From contig JARFIW010001323.1 in the NCBI GenBank assembly GCA_036346225.1, positions 806,001-870,000 on the forward strand: a DNA stretch of 64,000 nt. The letters are read 5' to 3'. Position numbers and translations under genes: made by a program. Under the pieces are notes generated by a model. It made no database searches, was not told where the DNA came from, and saw nothing but the letters and a program-made list of their open reading frames with translations. Position 1 is the stretch's first letter; every line of letters starts with the position of its first letter. This document shows positions 36,745 to 47,470 of the stretch, piece by piece. The DNA is from Platerodrilus igneus (Eukaryota; Arthropoda; Insecta; Coleoptera; Lycidae).

Positions 36745-37015
36745 ACAGCATTGGTATCTGACAAGTATAAATCCACAATAAGGTTACCTCAAAACCATAT
36801 ACAATCTCCATTGAACAGTATTGGTATCTGACAAGTGTAAACCCGCCATAGGGTCGCCTCAGATCCATATACAATCTTCATAGAACAACATTGGTATCTG
36901 ACAAGTGTAAACCCGCTATAGGGTCGCCTCAGATCCATATACAATCTTTATAGAACAACATTGGTATCTGACAAGTGTAAACCCGCCATAGAGTCGCCTC
37001 AGAACCATGTTAAAA
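36745..37015. repeat. 70-bp tandem repeat, four copies
   Basis: The word ttggtatctgacaagt recurs at 36751, 36821, 36891 and 36961, an exact 70-bp period. The last three copies are nearly identical and contain aacccgcYatagggtcgcctcag. There are no spacers, so this is a satellite-like repeat and not a CRISPR array. Confidence 0.97.
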
Positions 37016-37179
37016 TCTACCAAAGAGGTAACTTAAATCATAATGAATTTTCCCCCTCAAAATAAATATTAAAAAAACGACTACTTAAGCCTTTCAATAA
37101 TGCAATCGCACACTTCTTTAATAACCATCCTCTCAATTGTATAAATAGAAACATGTTAAAAAATGTTGGCTGAAATGCA

Positions 37180-37520
37180 GACACAAAACGGTAGCAGTCT
37201 TTGAAATGCTCCAGATGTATGAGGACGATAGCATGGACAGACAAAGATAATAACAAATAAGTTACAGAAATAGTATGGGAACAAGGATATCTGGGGAAAA
37301 AGAGAAATAGTAGGGCGGAATACGTTCTAAGGCATTTTTGGGGAATAGTATGTGATATATTACAAGCAGAGATAGGAAAAAAGAGGTAGATGTAGACCTA
37401 GATCAGACAGTTATAGATGCAAACTGTGCATATTTCAGGGAAATCTGTAGGTTAGTTCAGAATAGGGAACAATGATGGTACGCGTCTAACCAGTTCTAGG
37501 ACTGAAGACCTAATGATGAT
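37180..37520 (+). mobile_element. Second RTE-type LINE 3' end fragment
   Basis: It parallels 35840-36180 (catggacagacaaagat; gggaatagtatgtgatat; tcaggga.at.tgtaggtta) and ends in ccagttctaggactgaagacctaatgatgat. It is decayed more than the full-length copy next to it. Confidence 0.8.
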
Positions 37521-37532
37521 GGGTACAGATTT

Positions 37533-38030
37533 AACGATTTTTAAAGACTCCCCGGTACAAGAATTGATAAGGTAATTTAATTTTTCGATATTGGACAGCG
37601 ACTCGTTATTGTAGACCAGACTGTCAAATAAATCGATGAAAAACGCGAATTCCGTTGCTTCATTCTTAAAGAGTGTGAGCTTTAACGGTACCAATTTTGA
37701 TCCCGAGTTGCTTGGAGCATTTTCCGTGATTTGTGCCCGCGTTTCTTGCAACGTTTCGAGATGCAGCAGTATGCAAAAATAAGCGGAATCTACTTCCTTC
37801 CGTACAGCGTTAAAATTTAATGATTCTGCCTCGTCACAGGAGGCTAAGACCGCAATTAAAATTTTGCTGAAATTTGTATAAAGGTCATGTATTCCCCTTG
37901 TTTGAATAAGGAACAATGCCTTTAAAGTTGGGTCACTTTGTATAGTATTACAAAGCTCAAACATTTCTAAAATACGTGTTTTCAGTAATTCTAGTTCTAC
38001 CACATGTGCCTTCTTTGGAGCCATTCTCAA
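37533..38030 (-). pseudogene. BEL/Pao gag, N-terminal part
   Basis: The frame starts MRMAPKKAH at 38030, about 720 bp inside the 5' LTR. It contains a helical segment and then the conserved words LTLFKNEATEFAFFIDLFDSL and SLSNIEKLNYLI, typical of the DUF1759 gag family of BEL/Pao elements. At 37532 it is broken by the LINE and resumes at 32925. The last 27 codons of the open frame on this side read into the LINE and are not gag. Confidence 0.85.
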
Positions 38031-38747
38031 TGATTCTGAAAGGACTACAATAAATGCTATAAAACCGTAACGCTCAAATGTACACGAAAAATGTTAAAAT
38101 AGGGTATAAACCAATAAATCACGTTTTATGACTAACGGTTCGTCAAACAAAGTGTTTAGATAAGATGTACCGCTTAACAACCCGAGCGGTTACGGTCGGC
38201 CTTTACTTCAAAGCTCACAGAAACGTGGTTTTAACGTATTTGCCGAAAGATGCAGCTTAACGTGTTTGCAAGAAGAATGCAGCTTTTACATTATATTACC
38301 CTTTGCAGATGTTCAATATTTTACCGTAAACCGACTGAAAGGTTTGTATTGATACTAAAAACGTGCAATAGCTTTTAAATACAAAGCAAATCCCTTTACC
38401 TTTCTTGTTTAAGAAGTATAAGGCGATTTATAGTTTTCAGGTTGCTTTGTGTTTTATGCCGCTAAAATGAATTTAAAAACTGAAAACTGACAAATTTTAT
38501 ATTATGGATTTGTTTGTAATTAAAACGCTTGCTGGTTTCAATTACGGCGAAATCGCTTAATTTAATCTAACGAAAGTATGTAGCTGATATCGTACATATT
38601 TTAACCCGCTAAATGGGGCTTGAACACAAATTTTAAAAGCTAAAATATTTACTTAATTAAAAAAGCTCGCTGAAATGCAAAATAATATTTAATTTAGGAC
38701 ATGTGTATACCATAAGACTGGTGAATGCGGATCGACTTTAGGACCAA
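38031..38747 (-). other. BEL/Pao 5' leader
   Basis: Noncoding sequence between the 5' LTR and the gag start, about 715 bp. A TGG-initial primer-binding-site candidate sits immediately inside the LTR. Nothing else is recognised. Confidence 0.6.
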
Positions 38748-39187
38748 TGATTGGGGGGGGGGGTTAAGGAGGTTGATATAAATGTGTGATATAAATATGC
38801 AAATTATAATGAAGGACCAATTGCTTTTGTAGCAATAACGATAATGGTGGAGCGGTTATGTAATAACTAAAAACAACTACAAACTAATTAAGGAAGGGTA
38901 TAAATACCTTAAGTCCTGTGCCGCTGTGGGCAATGAACCGTTCACGCACAAAGCTTTCGACGGAGAACCAGTAACACGCTCGACCGGGTGATGGTCTCGC
39001 TTTCAAAAGCTCTAATATGACCGTCCTTTGCAAGGGTTCTGATGCGACTTGCTTCTGTAAAGGCTCGAGTACGACTGTCTTCACACACTCACTACCGGTA
39101 TATAAAATGTTTGACTTAAACTGTAGGATGCACGCACAAAGTATTTATTGTCACAAATTCCAATGAATGTTCGATGATGACGTAACA
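38748..39187 (-). repeat. BEL/Pao 5' LTR
   Basis: Partner of 28397-28834. Four substitutions (for example aatatgaccg against aatacgaccg) and a longer G run separate the two. It is followed outside by CTTTG, the target duplication. Confidence 0.92.
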
Positions 39188-39192
39188 CTTTG

Positions 39193-39530
39193 TATTAATT
39201 TAAAACTCATTGAACCTAGTTTTTATTTTAAATTATAACTTTTGGCTATGGAAAAAGGCAGTTGAGCCGGATCTCCTCGGTGCCGACTGTTAGTAAAACT
39301 GGTAAAACGACACGAAGACACAAATTGTGAGCTAGGTGATGCTGTACTTCCCATAATGTGTCTGTATTAAATATTACAACTTTGCAACTCCTGTCCTATT
39401 GTGCCCCAATTAGGGCAAAACGCGTCGACAGGATGTCCTCGTGGCTGAATTTGAGTCACTTGTCAATAATTTCTTTTTACTTTGTATTAATTTAAGACTC
39501 ATTGAACCTACTTTTTATTTTAAATTAAAT
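39193..39530 (+). repeat. Penelope terminal repeat, continued and second copy
   Basis: tattaatttaaaactcattgaacc at 39193 continues the block interrupted at 28391. About 290 bp later the same block appears again uninterrupted (39427-39530), which serves as an empty-site copy and confirms the exact BEL insertion point. Confidence 0.75.
39389..39433 (+). ncRNA. Hammerhead-ribozyme-like fold in Penelope repeat
   Basis: TCCTGTC (39389-39395) pairs fully with GACAGGA (39427-39433) as stem I. GCCC/GGGC (39403-39416, loop CAATTA) forms stem II. AAAAC and GCGTC follow, with cleavage expected after GTC at 39426. Type I hammerheads with a tiny stem III are known in Penelope-like terminal repeats. The core between stems I and II reads CTATTGT instead of CTGATGA, and the GAAA box reads AAAA, so this copy is almost certainly inactive. 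The partial copy at 28331 keeps GAAAC. Confidence 0.6.
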
Positions 39531-40337
39531 GAAATAATATTTTTGAATATTCGTATAAATTTATATTTCAAGTTGTTTCATTGTTATTTACTTTTATTTA
39601 ATATAGATTAGTGTTATTTTAAACCTGTTTTATAAATAATCACCAAGATTTACTAGAAAGTTCAATAACAAAATATTATAGTATTAAATACGGATAAATT
39701 CTTCTAGGTAGCATATCGAAATCTAATTTTGTATAAAACCAGTGATTTTAAGTAAATTTATTAAGGAGCTCCTTCCAAATACAATTATCGCTTCATGAAT
39801 TAAAACATTTCCTATTTTATGCTACAGTTTAATATAGTTAACTGTCTGAAAATAATTTTTGTTAAAATTTTGTAAAACTTTAAGTAAATACTTTTATACC
39901 GCATCCTATAGGTACAATTTCTATAAAAGCATAAAGTGTACTTGAAACTGTCTTAGAAGTCAATTGAATTTGCTATTATTTAAATTTGGTCAGGAATATA
40001 GGATTTTCTGTTGGTATCCAAATGTCCTATACATGAACTCTTCATTGGTTCTAAACCCAAATAATTGAACAAGATGGGTAAAATCCTAACCTCAATTTGT
40101 TTGCTAGTTATAATTATTGTTTCCAAAAATTTTATAGTTACAATTTATTAATCATAATCGTTGGTATATAATTATTTACTTAAAAACGTCGTTCGACTCC
40201 TTGTAAGTATACACCCCTTTTTGTCACGTTCTAACCCTTCAAAATCACAACCCTTTTTTACCCTTTTTATTTAGCATCTGCTAAAAAAGGGGTACTCAAT
40301 TGTGTAACAACCCTTTGGTTTATAGTTGTAAAGTGCA

Positions 40338-40375
40338 TATATAAAAAAGCGCACTTCAATTCAGCTTGTGTAGTT
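40338..40375 (+). promoter_or_regulatory. Candidate TATA/initiator promoter
   Basis: TATATAAA at 40338 is followed about 30 bp later by TTCAGCTTG, an arthropod-initiator-like word. No gene is recognised downstream; it could be the start of an LTR transcript or a noncoding RNA. Confidence 0.3.
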
Positions 40376-41815
40376 GCAAGCTGTTGTTTAACGGATAAAG
40401 TATTTTGAATTTTAACTATCAACTTCAAAGGAGGCTTATGTAGGAAATAGTATAAGATAATTAAGAAATTATTGCTATAGTAACTAACTTTTCAACTATT
40501 AAGTCATGTCGCTTTATCGGTCTGTTTGCAATCTTCATTGGAGAATTTATCGGTAAATATAAGGAGTTATTAAAGGGGTGATGCACCCTTTTTTACCAAT
40601 TGAAACAGGTCTTACTTTATGTTAAATAATGTAAAAAAGGGTAGGGTTAAACCACTGCGCAGGGTCTTCCTTACACAAACGTTAATGCGAAACGCAGCCC
40701 TTGTATATAGAACCCTCGTAAGATCTGAGCATGGCCAGTTACGTTATGATATTCACCGATGAAGGTTGGCATGTTAACAATCTTATTGTAAAAATATGCT
40801 AGTGTTAATATTAGAATGGAATTTTTTAAATTGTCTGTTACTGGCTTTAAGTAGTTGGATAATTAACTAAGATTACAGTTTGAGCTTTTGTTGGTGAAAT
40901 AGGTGTGTACATTTAGAACAGTTTTTGGATCTATTTTAACAAGGAAATGGTAAGTATTATTTTTGGGGGTTTCGAAAATTAACAATTATTGGCAGTATTT
41001 ACTCTTGTTACATTGAATTATTATAAGGAGAGGTTTGCTTTCGTAAGATAACCAGTTGCTTGTTGTATAACACTTTTGTAAGCAGTTGAATATTTCAAAC
41101 TGCAATTACATCGCTTTAAAATTTCTCTCGTGTTGAATAAAATGTATGTAAAAAATAATTTGCTATTTTTTCTAAGATTAAATGTTTTAGGTATTTTTAA
41201 GTAAGGGTGCATTTTGGATGGCAAGTATTTGAAAATAAACAACACTACTCACTATAAAGTGCTTAGTTGCAATAAACGTTGATAAACAAAGTAACATTTT
41301 ATATACATCAACTTGGCTAAGATTATTTATTGACAATTTTTAATTTACAGCAAAGTACAGATATTTTGTCTGTATTAGTAGCTGTAGCAGTTTGTATTGT
41401 ATGTGTAAAGCATGAGACGATGACTTTTTATACATATTCGTCTTGAAAATTTATTAAGTATTATGATTCTCTAGATGCGTATTAAAACTTCAGATAACTG
41501 GAAAGATGAGTAAAATTAATCAGATGCAGAATGCTTCCATTGAACACATGATTGTTTACTCGTATGTTTTATTGTGGGCATCAGCTATTGAATTACTAAC
41601 ACCGAGGATGATTTTGTAATTCTGATCACTGTATCAGCTTGAACAAAATGTTTGTAGTGCCATCAATCGAACTAATGTTGTATATTCACTAATTTATGTC
41701 ACACATGGGGTATTTTTTGTTATTACTACCAGCACTCGCTTGTTAAACAATCATTTAGTTAAACATTTCTTATCGAAGAATAAACCACTGAATGAAGTAT
41801 AATTCCAATTACAAT

Positions 41816-41950
41816 GAAATTCCATTTAAATCTAATAAGTTTCACTGATATCTAATGAATTCCACTGAAATTTGATGTATTTTGCTAAAATCCAATGCAT
41901 TCTGCTAAGTCCGATGAATTTCACCAAAATCCAATGAAGTCTGATGAATC
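41816..41950. repeat. Degenerate minisatellite, about 20-bp period
   Basis: Six or seven variants of ccaatgaatttcactgaaat follow each other with heavy drift. Confidence 0.75.
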
Positions 41951-42166
41951 CCTAGGGAATCTGAAAGATTATTTATCCCAAATACTGAGCCCATTTTAAA
42001 GAATTACTATTTCCATAATACTAAATTTAGATTGTGTATTTCATTAACGTTTAAAATGCATTTAAGCTCTGATTAAAATCGGTGGAATAGTTAATAAAAT
42101 AAATTTTTTCAAACATTATCAGCCAGCCTTTAAATGCTGCTCTAACTACTAAACATGCTCTTTGAA

Positions 42167-42603
42167 TAAGGTGATCAGATGTCCCGCTTGGCGGGACAGT
42201 CCCGATTTTTCACAATTTGTCCCGTGTCCCGTGACGTTTTTCATAAGTCCCAACTTTTAGAATTAAGTTAAATTTTATATTTATGAAAATCATTGTTTTG
42301 CGTTCTAAGAATCCTTCAATTTGTTTTGCGTTCTAAGAATCCTACGGGCTGCGACGACTAAAATATTGCTTTTGCTACCCAGTTACATCGTATTTGTCTC
42401 TCAGATGATACACTTCGTGTTCGTACTGCGTATTTATATTTATAAATTGTACTTATGTTAAAAATAAAAAATATTAAAATATTATTAGTCTGTATGAAAA
42501 TTTTTGTTGATATCCCCCCTTCCTTCAGAGTAGTCCCGCTTTGCCCATCCCCCCTTCCTTCAGAGTTGTTCCGCTTTGCTCATCTAAAAATCTGGTCACC
42601 TTA
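42167..42603. mobile_element. hAT-type MITE with 8-bp target duplication
   Basis: Terminal inverted repeats TAAGGTGATCAGAT (left) and ATCTGGTCACCTTA (right) bound 437 bp without a coding frame. The direct 8-mer TCTTTGAA flanks both sides (42159-42166 and 42604-42611), the size made by hAT transposases. The interior is rich in gtcccgc/gcgggac words. Confidence 0.9.
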
Positions 42604-42611
42604 TCTTTGAA

Positions 42612-43884
42612 GTCAAAAATGTAAAATACTTTTGCATTTACTTGAATATGGAATTAATACATAGGAAATAATAAAATAATACACACATGATTACAAATTA
42701 TTTCATTTTTGGGGTGTGTTTCGATACTATGAGCTCTATTAAATGTTAAGCAGTGTTTTTTTTTTAAATAACTGTTGTATAATGTCCTCGATGGATAGCC
42801 GTATGGAATCAAAATTCTTGCAAGTAAAATACTGTAATAGGTCAAACGCATAGAGTATATAAGTATAATTATACTTAATTTTGTGAAATTTATTACAAAA
42901 GGTGTGTTTCAGTTAGAGTGAACCCTTGCAGAACAGTATAGAATTGAAAGACATATTCAGTTTTCAAGGTGCATACTAGTTGCAATATAGAAAAAACTAC
43001 CTACTGTTCATTCAATATCTTGTGCACACAACCTAGAATTTTGTCTGATCTGAACGGCACACTATCTTTTCCCAAATATATTGAAATAATTGTTTAATTG
43101 TCCCATCCGTCCCTTATCTATAACAAAATTTTAGTTCAGCCACAGCTTACTGTGTTTACAGATTTAACATATTCCAACTTTTTCGATATAGAAGAAATAA
43201 ATTCGTTAATTGCCCTACTTTGTATTATTTTTAGAATAGGATTAAGTGTGCTAGTTTCTTAAATTGTTGCTACAGCATATTCTTCACTTCAACCGCCTTA
43301 GTTATTTAGTTGCATAAAGGTCTCACTATCTATTGTACTTTGTAGTTTAATATCTTTTTTAATGCATGCCCGTTCAGTGAAATTAAGCATATAGTATTGT
43401 GTAATTTTAGTATTGGACGAAACTTAAAGAAATGTTTTTTTATGGTAAGGATATTTAAAAACAATAAACAGTTACTTATTTGGGTGAAAATTTTGAATAT
43501 TTAAATAAAATATATAGGGTCGATGCTTTAAACGTTTAGTTATTCAGATATTTGTTCCTTAACGGCTTTAAACTGTAACTATCACAAAATCACCTGTAGA
43601 ATTGTTTTATTTTATTGAAATTTTGATTTTATGGGAGGAGGGTAGCATTTTTCAAAATATAACGCCATGTTCATGAACATTGTCGTAAGAGTTAAAACAT
43701 ATGCTAGTTTTTGTCTCAGTTCTTCCTGAACTCCTCTATCATTTACAGTTTTAGAGACAATCCTCCTTTCATCTTTGAGCCATGCTTTGTATGTACCGTT
43801 TGTTGACTAGGACACCTGAACATAGGGATCTAACTTATAAAAGCACATGTGATTTCCTGCTTCTCATATTAAATTGCTATCATC
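42612..43884. other. Unassigned AT-rich stretch
   Basis: No recognised gene or repeat. The minus frame at 42654-42851 has no family resemblance. Confidence 0.45.
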
Positions 43885-45075
43885 TTACCTAAGCACCGGA
43901 AACAATTTGTTTACTTCATGAATAAAAACTCTGATATGGTTGACGTGCCAACTGGTGTACCACAAGGGTCAATCCTTGGCCCTATATTGTTCCTATGCTT
44001 TATCAATGACCTTCCATCTTTTATCAGCAACGCAAGCACAATCTTATATGCAGATGATACTACACTATACCATAGTGGTGACAATATTGACCAAATACTG
44101 TATAATAGTGAACAATCGTTGAAATTAGCCAATATTTGGTGCTTAAGCAATAAATTAACTCTGAATCACGACAAAACTGAACAATTTTTTTTTTCCTTAA
44201 AAACATGTGCACCCGATAGAGAACGAAATGTACAGTTTCTGGGAGTAACTTAGATTCAACACTCTCATGGGAGGCTCACTGGAATAACCTTGCATAAAGC
44301 TCTGTCAATCTATATATTTTATTAAATCTTTAAAAAATTTTCTCTCTATAGATATGCTGAAATATGTTTATTTTGCTTATTTCCATTGTCACATGCAGTA
44401 TGCAGTCGTTACCTGGGGCCATGCTTCAGCAAGTGTGCGTGTATTTAGTCTTCAGAGACGTGTATTAAGAGTCATGGCGAATCTTGGTTATCGGGACGAC
44501 TGTCGCTCTAACTTTATTAGTCTTCAAATACTTACTTTCCCTTGTATATTTATATTGGCTTGCTTAATCTATGTACACAAAAATAGTCAGAACCTTCAAA
44601 GACATAGTAATGTTTACGACCTTAACACACGTGGTAAACATCTTCTGACAGTTCCATATCATAGAATCACTAAGAGCAGATATGGTTGTAATTACCATGG
44701 AATTATATTTTGCAATGCATTACATCCTAACATCTTAAAAATGCCTCATAAAGCAGTTCAAAACAATCTTAAAAACCTATCTTACTTCTATAGCTTTTTA
44801 TAATACTTCAGATTTTATTAATGATGTTAAGAGTTTCATTCCGGATACTGACACCTATCATTATATTTTCATACTTAATAGTGTCTGCTCATGTGTTGTT
44901 TTAATATTTTAATATTGTGGTGAATTGTTTTATTTACAACATTTTTTACTTTGTAAACCAACTCTCATAAATATGTATATATTAAGTTTTCAACGGTTTT
45001 TTTCTCATTGACACATCCGATACTATATATTTTTTTGTAGAATGGATATAATTGAAATAAATAAATAAATAAAAT
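43885..45075 (+). mobile_element. CR1/Jockey-type LINE, 5'-truncated
   Basis: The sequence begins within the reverse transcriptase. The frame at 43918-44253 shows TGVPQGSILGPILFLCFINDLP, YADDTTLY (catalytic) and LTLNHDKTE, followed after a frameshift by the thumb. The frame at 44354-44803 gives the C-terminal region (HMQYAVVTWGHASASVRVFSLQRRVLRVMANL). A 3' UTR with a final (AAAT)n-type tail at 45055-45075 closes it. The protein would be a LINE reverse transcriptase; with one break and no endonuclease, this copy is inactive. CR1 and Jockey groups are hard to separate from this portion alone. Confidence 0.8.
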
Positions 45076-45107
45076 TATTTCATCAAAAATTCTTGTAATA
45101 AACATTG

Positions 45108-47086
45108 TAGGGTGCACTTTATTACATATATATCAATTACTACATATTTTTTGGAACCTTTCTAACATCAGCAATTAGGCCTAAAGTTGTTAAAAATTGA
45201 CTGAAAATTGTAATGGCCATGGAATTAGAACAAAAAATAAAACAAATTCTAAACCCATGACACAATTATTTCTATTAGTTACCTTGCTTTTATCACATTT
45301 TGTGAATAATGGTCAATAATTACAGTCAGCGAAGAAAATGTTTTAATAGCCATATTGTGGCAGAAATAGTTGAATGAGAGTGTGTGACCTGTTTGATGGT
45401 TTATATCCTGTAAGACCAATTACCTGGGTATTGACAATTGAGTTCACTCTCCGTTCCATACAAAATTTGTGAAACCAAGAATTTAAATATTGAACTCATA
45501 CCTGTGGATGCAAATAAAAGTGTTGGCTGCAGTAGCGAATGATCGTGTGTAAGAGAAAATACTTAAGAAAAACAAATTTGTGTTTTAATTTGCAATTCAT
45601 CAAGATATATTTGAGGAAGACAGAATTAAGCGAATGGTTTTTTTTTGTGAAACCATTATGGATATGGTTAATAATAACAGACATTATATAAAGAATATTT
45701 ATTTTTTGGATAAAATAACATTCAGCCAAATAAGTAAAACATTTAAATTGGAATGAAAACAACCAACATTTGGTTTCAAACAATGATTCCCAATACAGAG
45801 GGAGAGTTAATGTTTAGCCGGAATGTTAGGAGCTAACCTGATAGGACATTTATTCATCGTTGGAAAACTTAATGGTGAAAAATATTTAGAGATTCTTCAA
45901 GCCGAAATTGGGCATGCAATTTCAAACATTGAAAATGGAAATGACGGCTGTCCATTTCATTTTACAATTGAAATTTTATTATTCCTAATTCAATTTTTCC
46001 GAATTCATGGATAGGATGTCGTGGCCCGGTATGTGGCCACATTGGTCACATGATTTGTTTCTTAATGACTTTTCTATCTGGGATCATTTAAGAAATAATG
46101 TGTACAAAACAAGACATGCCAACATAGACTATTTAAAACAAAAAATCATTGAAGAATGTGCTAACATTTCTAACTTGCTATTAACTATGTTAAGTGGTGT
46201 GTAAAGCGAGTGGACTGTAATATAGCAGGGTTTTTTGAATAATCAGAAAATTATGAAATTGCCTGAGCGTGTGAAATAAATAAATTAGATTGTAGCGACT
46301 GGTAGCAAGTTGACAAAGATTAAACACATACAAGACAAACACACAAAAAAAACACCCTCAATTTCCAATTGAAGAAGCAGATTCCAATCTTGCACTTGTG
46401 CGTATGCAGCGGTATAGCTATTTAATAAGACCAAGTTATCTTATGAGCAAACGTGTTCCATGTTAACTTCTCGAGTTCAATTTCAACTTGACACTACTAC
46501 AAGCCGTTTTATCACTTGTAGCGTTATCAGTTTGGAAAACCTGTAATGGATAATTGAAAGCAAGAATTGATGAGCACGATTACATATTTATAAATTTGCC
46601 AAACTACTAAGCAATTTTTATGATAGGTTGGGATTTTGTTTAGCAAACAGGGGAGATTTATTTGAGCGCCTAATTTAATATAATTTGCTTTTTTATTAAC
46701 TTTAGTGTTTAGGTGGCAAGTTCTATTTTAGTTCTATTTGTATTTGGTGTATTTGATATTTTTGTTTATGAATTAAATTTCTATAATCATGATTATTAAT
46801 TCTTGTACCGTAAAATAAAACGTTCATTTTCCTAGAGTAGTGAAATACAATTGCAGTATCATTTATTTTAAGAACTATCAGGTATGGGTTCAATATTTAA
46901 ATTCTTGGTTATTATAACAGGAGCAGGATAACTAACAGAAATCATTGTGACATTAGCATTTGTTTTATTTTTGGGTCCTCTTCCACGGTCAATGCAATTT
47001 TTCAGTCAATTTTTAACTTTAGGTCTAATTGTTGAAGGTTCCAAAAAGTTTTGATAATTGACTTAGATATAATAAAGTGTGCCCTA
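45108..47086. mobile_element. Tc1/mariner-type transposon, long terminal repeats
   Basis: Left end TAGGGTGCACTTTATTA and right end TAATAAAGTGTGCCCTA (as read inward on the plus strand) are inverted copies. The similarity continues about 110-120 bp inward (ttttttggaacctt; ttaggcctaaagtt; aaaattgactgaaaa). TA at both edges fits the TA target of the superfamily. The element is about 1.98 kb and carries a plus-strand transposase relic. Confidence 0.85.
45786..46250 (+). pseudogene. Tc1/mariner-type transposase relic
   Basis: Two frames continue each other. One at 45823-46014 reads LNGEKYLEILQAEIGHAI and DGCPFHF (where family members have a DGCPAH active-site region). The other at 46007-46204 reads WPGMWPHWSHDLFLNDFSIWDHLRNNVY and later ECANIS. 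This is the last third of a DDE transposase of the kind common in insects; the first catalytic region is not recognisable. A stop and a frameshift break it. Confidence 0.75.
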
Positions 47087-47470
47087 AAACATTTATTTGA
47101 AGAATTTTTTTATATAATAATTTGTGAAGCAGGAAATCATGTATGTCTGATTTTGTATGTTAAATCCCTGTTTGGATGTCCTAGTCAACACAGTATTATT
47201 CCATGCTGTTTACAATACTGTCCTAATTGTTGTACTGACCGTCCTTACACCTTCGATGGTTCTTAACGCTGATGCACTTCGACTCCTACCTCCTCATGTT
47301 CTTGTGGCCGACCTTCATTGATTGTACAAGGTAAAATATTTTGTAATTCTCCTACCAGATACTCATTTTCTTGTTCTTTCAGTTCCTTTTTACTGTTGGG
47401 GTTTAATTTCTCATTTTAATAAAAGTTTGAAAATTCCTTCCTTCCTATGTTTTTTCCATAATTCAGTGGA
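47087..47470. other. Spacer between two mariner-type elements
   Basis: No recognised feature. The plus frames at 47051-47266 and 47322-47534 straddle element borders and are not genes. Confidence 0.5.

Larger units (their letters stand above)
32926..37520 (+). mobile_element. RTE-type LINE inserted in BEL gag
   Basis: It is flanked by the 12-bp direct repeat GGGTACAGATTT (32914-32925 and 37521-37532), as expected from target-primed reverse transcription. The 5' UTR spans 32926-33218, the endonuclease-reverse transcriptase ORF runs to 36181, and the right edge is the typical tail cctaatgatgat. The right edge belongs to a second, truncated 3' end (about 37180-37520). Between the two 3' ends lies about 1 kb of foreign or rearranged sequence with a 70-bp tandem repeat. 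Confidence 0.85.
28397..39187 (-). mobile_element. BEL/Pao LTR retrotransposon with nested LINE
   Basis: Two LTRs (28397-28834 and 38748-39187) begin TGTTACG and end CAATCA on the minus strand. They are flanked by the 5-bp duplication CTTTG (28392-28396 and 39188-39192). Between them lie gag, protease, reverse transcriptase, RNase H and the start of integrase, all on the minus strand. The LTRs differ at about four positions plus a G-run length change, so the insertion is fairly young. A primer-binding-site candidate beginning TGGTCC follows the 5' LTR at about 38741-38746. The integrase core is deleted, and an RTE-type LINE splits gag. Confidence 0.92.
39531..42158. other. Unassigned AT-rich stretch
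   Basis: No gene is recognised, and the minus frame at 41021-41245 has no family resemblance. The stretch contains a promoter-like patch at 40338-40375, a run of aaaaaaggg/cccttttt words at 40208-40640, and the minisatellite at 41816-41950. Confidence 0.45.

Noticed and set aside
36745..37015. Regular direct repeats that might suggest a CRISPR array
   Set aside because: The 70-bp units are contiguous with no unique spacers, and the context is an insect-type retrotransposon nest.
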